Assembly: GCA_033980235.1 (NCBI GenBank)
Contig: CM067064.1
Coordinates: forward strand, 7,430,501 to 7,494,500
DNA: 64,000 nucleotides
Direction: 5' to 3'
DNA from: Diadema setosum
Lineage: Eukaryota; Echinodermata; Echinoidea; Diadematoida; Diadematidae
Shown piece after piece: positions 61,377 to 64,000 of the stretch (the first letter of the stretch is position 1; each line of letters opens with the position of its first letter). The position numbers were made by a program, and so were the translations under genes. The notes beneath the pieces were generated by a model, which was given only the letters and a program-made list of their open reading frames with translations, was not told where the DNA came from and did not search any database.

Positions 61377-61807
61377 AATAGATCTCTTCCAAGGACATAA
61401 ACATTTGGAAGGACACAGGATGCAAACTTGTGACTGCCATTTTAAAATCAAAGTCCCATCCAATTTACCACAGTACCCTCATAAATGTGTAGCCAGCCAC
61501 TCCACATACATGTAGTGATAGCAACATCAGATTCCTCGTGCAGAGTATTAAAGTGTGAATGTGATAAAACTCAGTTTGAATAAACATAAACAGCCAAAGA
61601 CAGTAGCCCATTTAATATGTGGTCTTCCTGTTCTGCAAATGCTACTTAGATATTGTGTGATCATATTTATTTTTTTGTGGTTAGTGCATGTAGAAGTAGA
61701 AGTATTAGTGATGATAATGGTAATGATTGCAATGGTGATAATGACAGTGATGATTTGTAATGATAATGATAAAAAAGAAAAATTGCAATTAAAAAAATGA
61801 TGATGAT

Positions 61808-61840
<33 letters not shown>

Positions 61841-61923
61841 ATAATAATAATAATAATCATAATGATAATAATAAAAGAAGAAGAAGAAGAAGAAGAAGAA
61901 GAAGAAGAAGAAGAAGAAGAAGA
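61808..61923 (+). repeat. compound triplet microsatellite CTA-ATA-GAA
   Basis: Eleven CTA units pass into ATA units (61841-61872) and then about fifteen GAA units (61876-61923). Pure within each block, so probably length-variable. Confidence 0.95.
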
Positions 61924-62219
61924 ATATCAATAATAAAATCAATAGTTTGCTGCAGTATTATCATGACAGGAGGCTGAAAATACTTGCTAACAAACAGAAA
62001 ATCAAGAGTAAGTAGTAATTGTGAATATTACTTCATCATATGGTACCCTCTATTTAATACATTGGTGCTCTGGGTGCATTGAGGAGAGTTTGCCCATAGT
62101 TGGAAACAAAAACCCCAATGAAATACATTGTACAATGTATATAAAAAACACAATAGCACAGAAGTGAGTAGGTCACTCAAATTCCTTCCATTTGATTCTC
62201 TTTCCGTGTATTTGTGTAG

Positions 62220-62390
62220 ATGGAACCCTGATAGCCAGTGCCGACTACCTTGCCCATGACCGCTTGATGCTGCTGGGTGCTGGAGACCTCATGGTGTCGC
62301 AGGCCGTCAGGTCGGACTCCGGGACGTACACCTGTGTGGCGACAAACACCGTAGGAGACACCAATGCCACTGCTGTCCTCACAGTCTATG
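62220..62390 (+). CDS. sdk: sidekick exon: Ig domain 5, C-terminal part
   Basis: A 171-bp exon with acceptor tttgtgtag before 62220 and donor gtgagt at 62391, phase 1 at both ends. It completes Ig5: DGTLIASADYL, the strand-E segment LLGAGDLMVSQAVRSDSG, then TYTC (Cys455), VATNTVGD and NATAVLTV. NAT at Asn465 is a potential glycosylation site. The G.L.....SD.GTYTC.ATN..G pattern continues the domain begun in the previous exon without a gap. The intron before it holds a pogo-like element, a TTAA foldback and a compound triplet microsatellite. Confidence 0.94.
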
Positions 62391-62894
62391 GTGAGTTTGT
62401 TTACCCTCTCCCTCCTGAAACCAAGCTAGGGATTTCAGCTGTTCATTATGAAACAATATTTTTCTCTTTAGGACATTGGGAGGTCTTTCGAGTGACAGTT
62501 TCACCCTCTATCTTTGAACCGGAGTGCTGTCTAAATTTCACTTGTGAGATTATGAGAAATCTCAGAATCAGAGGGTTTAATCCTAGTCAGGCCAAGCTTT
62601 TTTGGCTATGCTGAATCTGAGGGGGTGGATTCATAATGAGGCCTTCTTGCATTACATTGTATAGGCCTATTATGTTGTATGCTTTGAGTGGTATGAAATG
62701 AGCAAATATCTCCCTACTTTATTTCAACTGATTGACAAATTACCATACATTGATGTTGCCATACAATGTACGCCGACAATTACATCAGTGTTTGGCAATT
62801 TGTCAATTAGTTGCAATAAAAACAACTCAACATAAGAATTTCATTAATTTGTATACTCCCTACTTGTACCTCTTTCCGTGGTGCTCAAAATCAG
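62391..62894 (+). other. intron 9 of sidekick
   Basis: 504 bp. Contains the hairpin at 62725-62813; the rest shows nothing recognisable. Confidence 0.85.
62725..62813. repeat. 89-bp hairpin repeat
   Basis: CAACTGATTGACAAATTACC pairs with GGCAATTTGTCAATTAGTTG. A half-copy (GACTGATTGACAAATTGCCC, then TGCATCGATGTAA) lies at 63308-63341, so this is a dispersed sequence. Confidence 0.7.
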
Positions 62895-63176
62895 AGCAAA
62901 CGAGCATCGCCCAGAAGCCAACCCCAATTAGCACCATCCTGGGAGAGACATCGGTACTCAACTGTGTCGTCCAGCATGACTCCCGCATCACACCGGACAT
63001 CACGTGGACCATCGACGGCGTTGTCATCCCTGTGGAAAGCAGCCAGCGCCACACTCTTCTGGAGACCGGCTCCCTCAGAATCGAACCAACCATTGCCCAG
63101 GATACGGGCCTGTACACGTGTAGCGTCACCTCCATCGCGGGAAACGACGTCGGAAGTGCAAACCTTACAGTGCTCC
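62895..63176 (+). CDS. sdk: sidekick exon: Ig domain 6 (complete)
   Basis: A 282-bp exon holding one entire Ig domain, phase 1 at both ends, with acceptor ctcaaaatcag before 62895 (weak pyrimidine tract) and donor gtgagt at 63177. Visible: TILGETSVLNC (Cys497), VVQHDSRITPDITW (Trp511), IDG, GSLRIEPTIAQDTGLYTC (Cys549) and SIAGNDVGSANLTV, with NLT at Asn563. The HD.R.T...W..DG and AGND..SA.L.V combination is the expected Sidekick Ig6. The open final codon shows that the coding sequence continues beyond the window, where the fibronectin-III repeats should start. Confidence 0.94.
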
Positions 63177-64000
63177 GTGAGTAGTTATCTGCCTCTTACT
63201 GTTAATATGAAAGGATATACTAATTCAGTATTGCACTCATATTGTTGTACTATCACAAGACATCATACACTGGAGATTATTTGGGGCCCACAGACAGAAT
63301 CTTGCGACTGATTGACAAATTGCCCTGCATCGATGTAAATTTGAGAGAGACATTCATTGCAAACACATTGGCTGAGATTGAGTTAGGAGTCTTGCCAAAG
63401 AATGCACACAGTTCTTCACTTACCAAAAAAACAACAGCATATAAACAAACAGATAGCATGGAAGGTACTTCCAAATGTGACCATGCATCACAAAACCAAC
63501 AAAAAGTCGCATGCACTGCTTTTGTGTGAACGCTGAAAATAGGTGAAATGGGTCAACCCAGTCAATCTTGGGTTTGTCATATTTTCTGAAAGAGCAAGTC
63601 TGCTTGTCCATTATGCTGAAGTCTGGGATCATAAAGCAAGCGGGACATTGTGTTTTTAGCAGTTTTTCTAGAACGCTTTTTTTTTGTGTGGAATAGGTGA
63701 TATGTGATTAGGTGTGTCTTAAGTCCCCTTTTCATTTCTTTATAACCCTTCGGACACTCTTCATTTTCAACTCTAATAACTTTTGAAAGGATAATGCTAC
63801 TGCTTTGAAAGTTTGTATTAGTCATGAAGAGAATGTGTTAATAGAACATGATAACTTTCAGCTTAATCTGATAATCCCTTCATTGTTGCTGCTATGAGTT
63901 TAACATTCTGTTTATCACTCCATTCATGCACAAAGCACGGCTCGCTGTCAGATTAGGCACTTTAATAGACCCTATACTTCGGAGCCTCTTTTCTCAGTTC
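63177..64000 (+). other. intron 10 of sidekick, start
   Basis: At least 824 bp after the exon 10 donor. Apart from the half-hairpin at 63308 nothing is recognised, and no further Ig or fibronectin-III exon appears before the window ends. Confidence 0.75.

Larger units (their letters stand above)
58993..62219 (+). other. intron 8 of sidekick
   Basis: 3227 bp holding a pogo-like element (59823), a TTAA foldback (60986) and a compound microsatellite (61808). A 225-codon minus-strand frame at 60573-61250 overlaps the foldback and is not called as a gene. Confidence 0.82.
4765..63176 (+). other. sdk: sidekick-like cell-adhesion gene, partial (Ig1-Ig6, ten exons)
   Basis: Gene-level entry. Joining the ten exons listed below gives one uninterrupted frame of 567 codons that enters and leaves in phase 1, so both ends of the gene lie outside. 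All six Ig domains keep the two cysteines and the core tryptophan. Sidekick proteins are type I membrane adhesion molecules with six Ig domains, thirteen fibronectin-III domains, one membrane span and a PDZ-binding tail; they act homophilically at synapses and cell vertices. Identification rests on domain order and signatures remembered from the family: the LVILAT motif in Ig2, the short MEC...NA strand of Ig3, CKASGVPPP in Ig4, CVASGAPEP in Ig5 and the HDSR...GND pair in Ig6. Contactin, DSCAM or hemicentin relatives are less likely because they lack this combination. Introns measure 2545, 5460, 961, 1830, 41071, 383, 730, 3227 and 504 bp. Confidence 0.87.

Overview
The window is animal nuclear DNA: AT-rich, intron-dominated, with GC-richer exons and many dispersed short foldback repeats. 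The only gene I can support runs on the + strand. It is the 5' half of a sidekick (SDK) cell-adhesion gene, open at both ends. Ten exons between 4765 and 63176 join in frame without stops into 567 codons, encoding six consecutive immunoglobulin domains (Ig1 to Ig6). Order, linker motifs and domain-specific signatures match Sidekick Ig1-Ig6. The signal-peptide exon must lie upstream, and the fibronectin-III domains, transmembrane segment and cytoplasmic tail downstream. The repeats look like those of an echinoderm, perhaps a sea urchin; this is inference from repeat style and gene content, and another deuterostome is possible.

Layout: 1-4764 is intron or 5' flank with repeats. Exon 1 (Ig1) is at 4765. 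Exons 2-3 (Ig2) are at 7580 and 13121. Exons 4-5 (Ig3) are at 14289 and 16231. A 41-kb intron (16413-57483) follows. Exons 6-7 (Ig4) are at 57484 and 58025, exons 8-9 (Ig5) at 58876 and 62220, and exon 10 (Ig6) at 62895. Every boundary between Ig domains is a phase-1 intron. Four domains (Ig2-Ig5) are each split once internally (phases 1, 2, 0 and 1).

The rest is noncoding. It is dominated by non-autonomous DNA elements of two kinds: foldbacks flanked by TTAA (93 bp, 357 bp, about 392 bp, about 560 bp and a 1051-bp near-perfect palindrome), and elements flanked by TA (pogo/Tigger-like CAGTTGAACC...TATCCGG types, a CAGTATTCATCGC type, and a CTGTAAAA type). I found no transposase or reverse transcriptase reading frame, no RNA gene and no CRISPR array. 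I did not find a new multi-gene biological system. The most interesting material is the TTAA foldback collection, with nested insertions whose empty sites can be read from sibling copies in this window.
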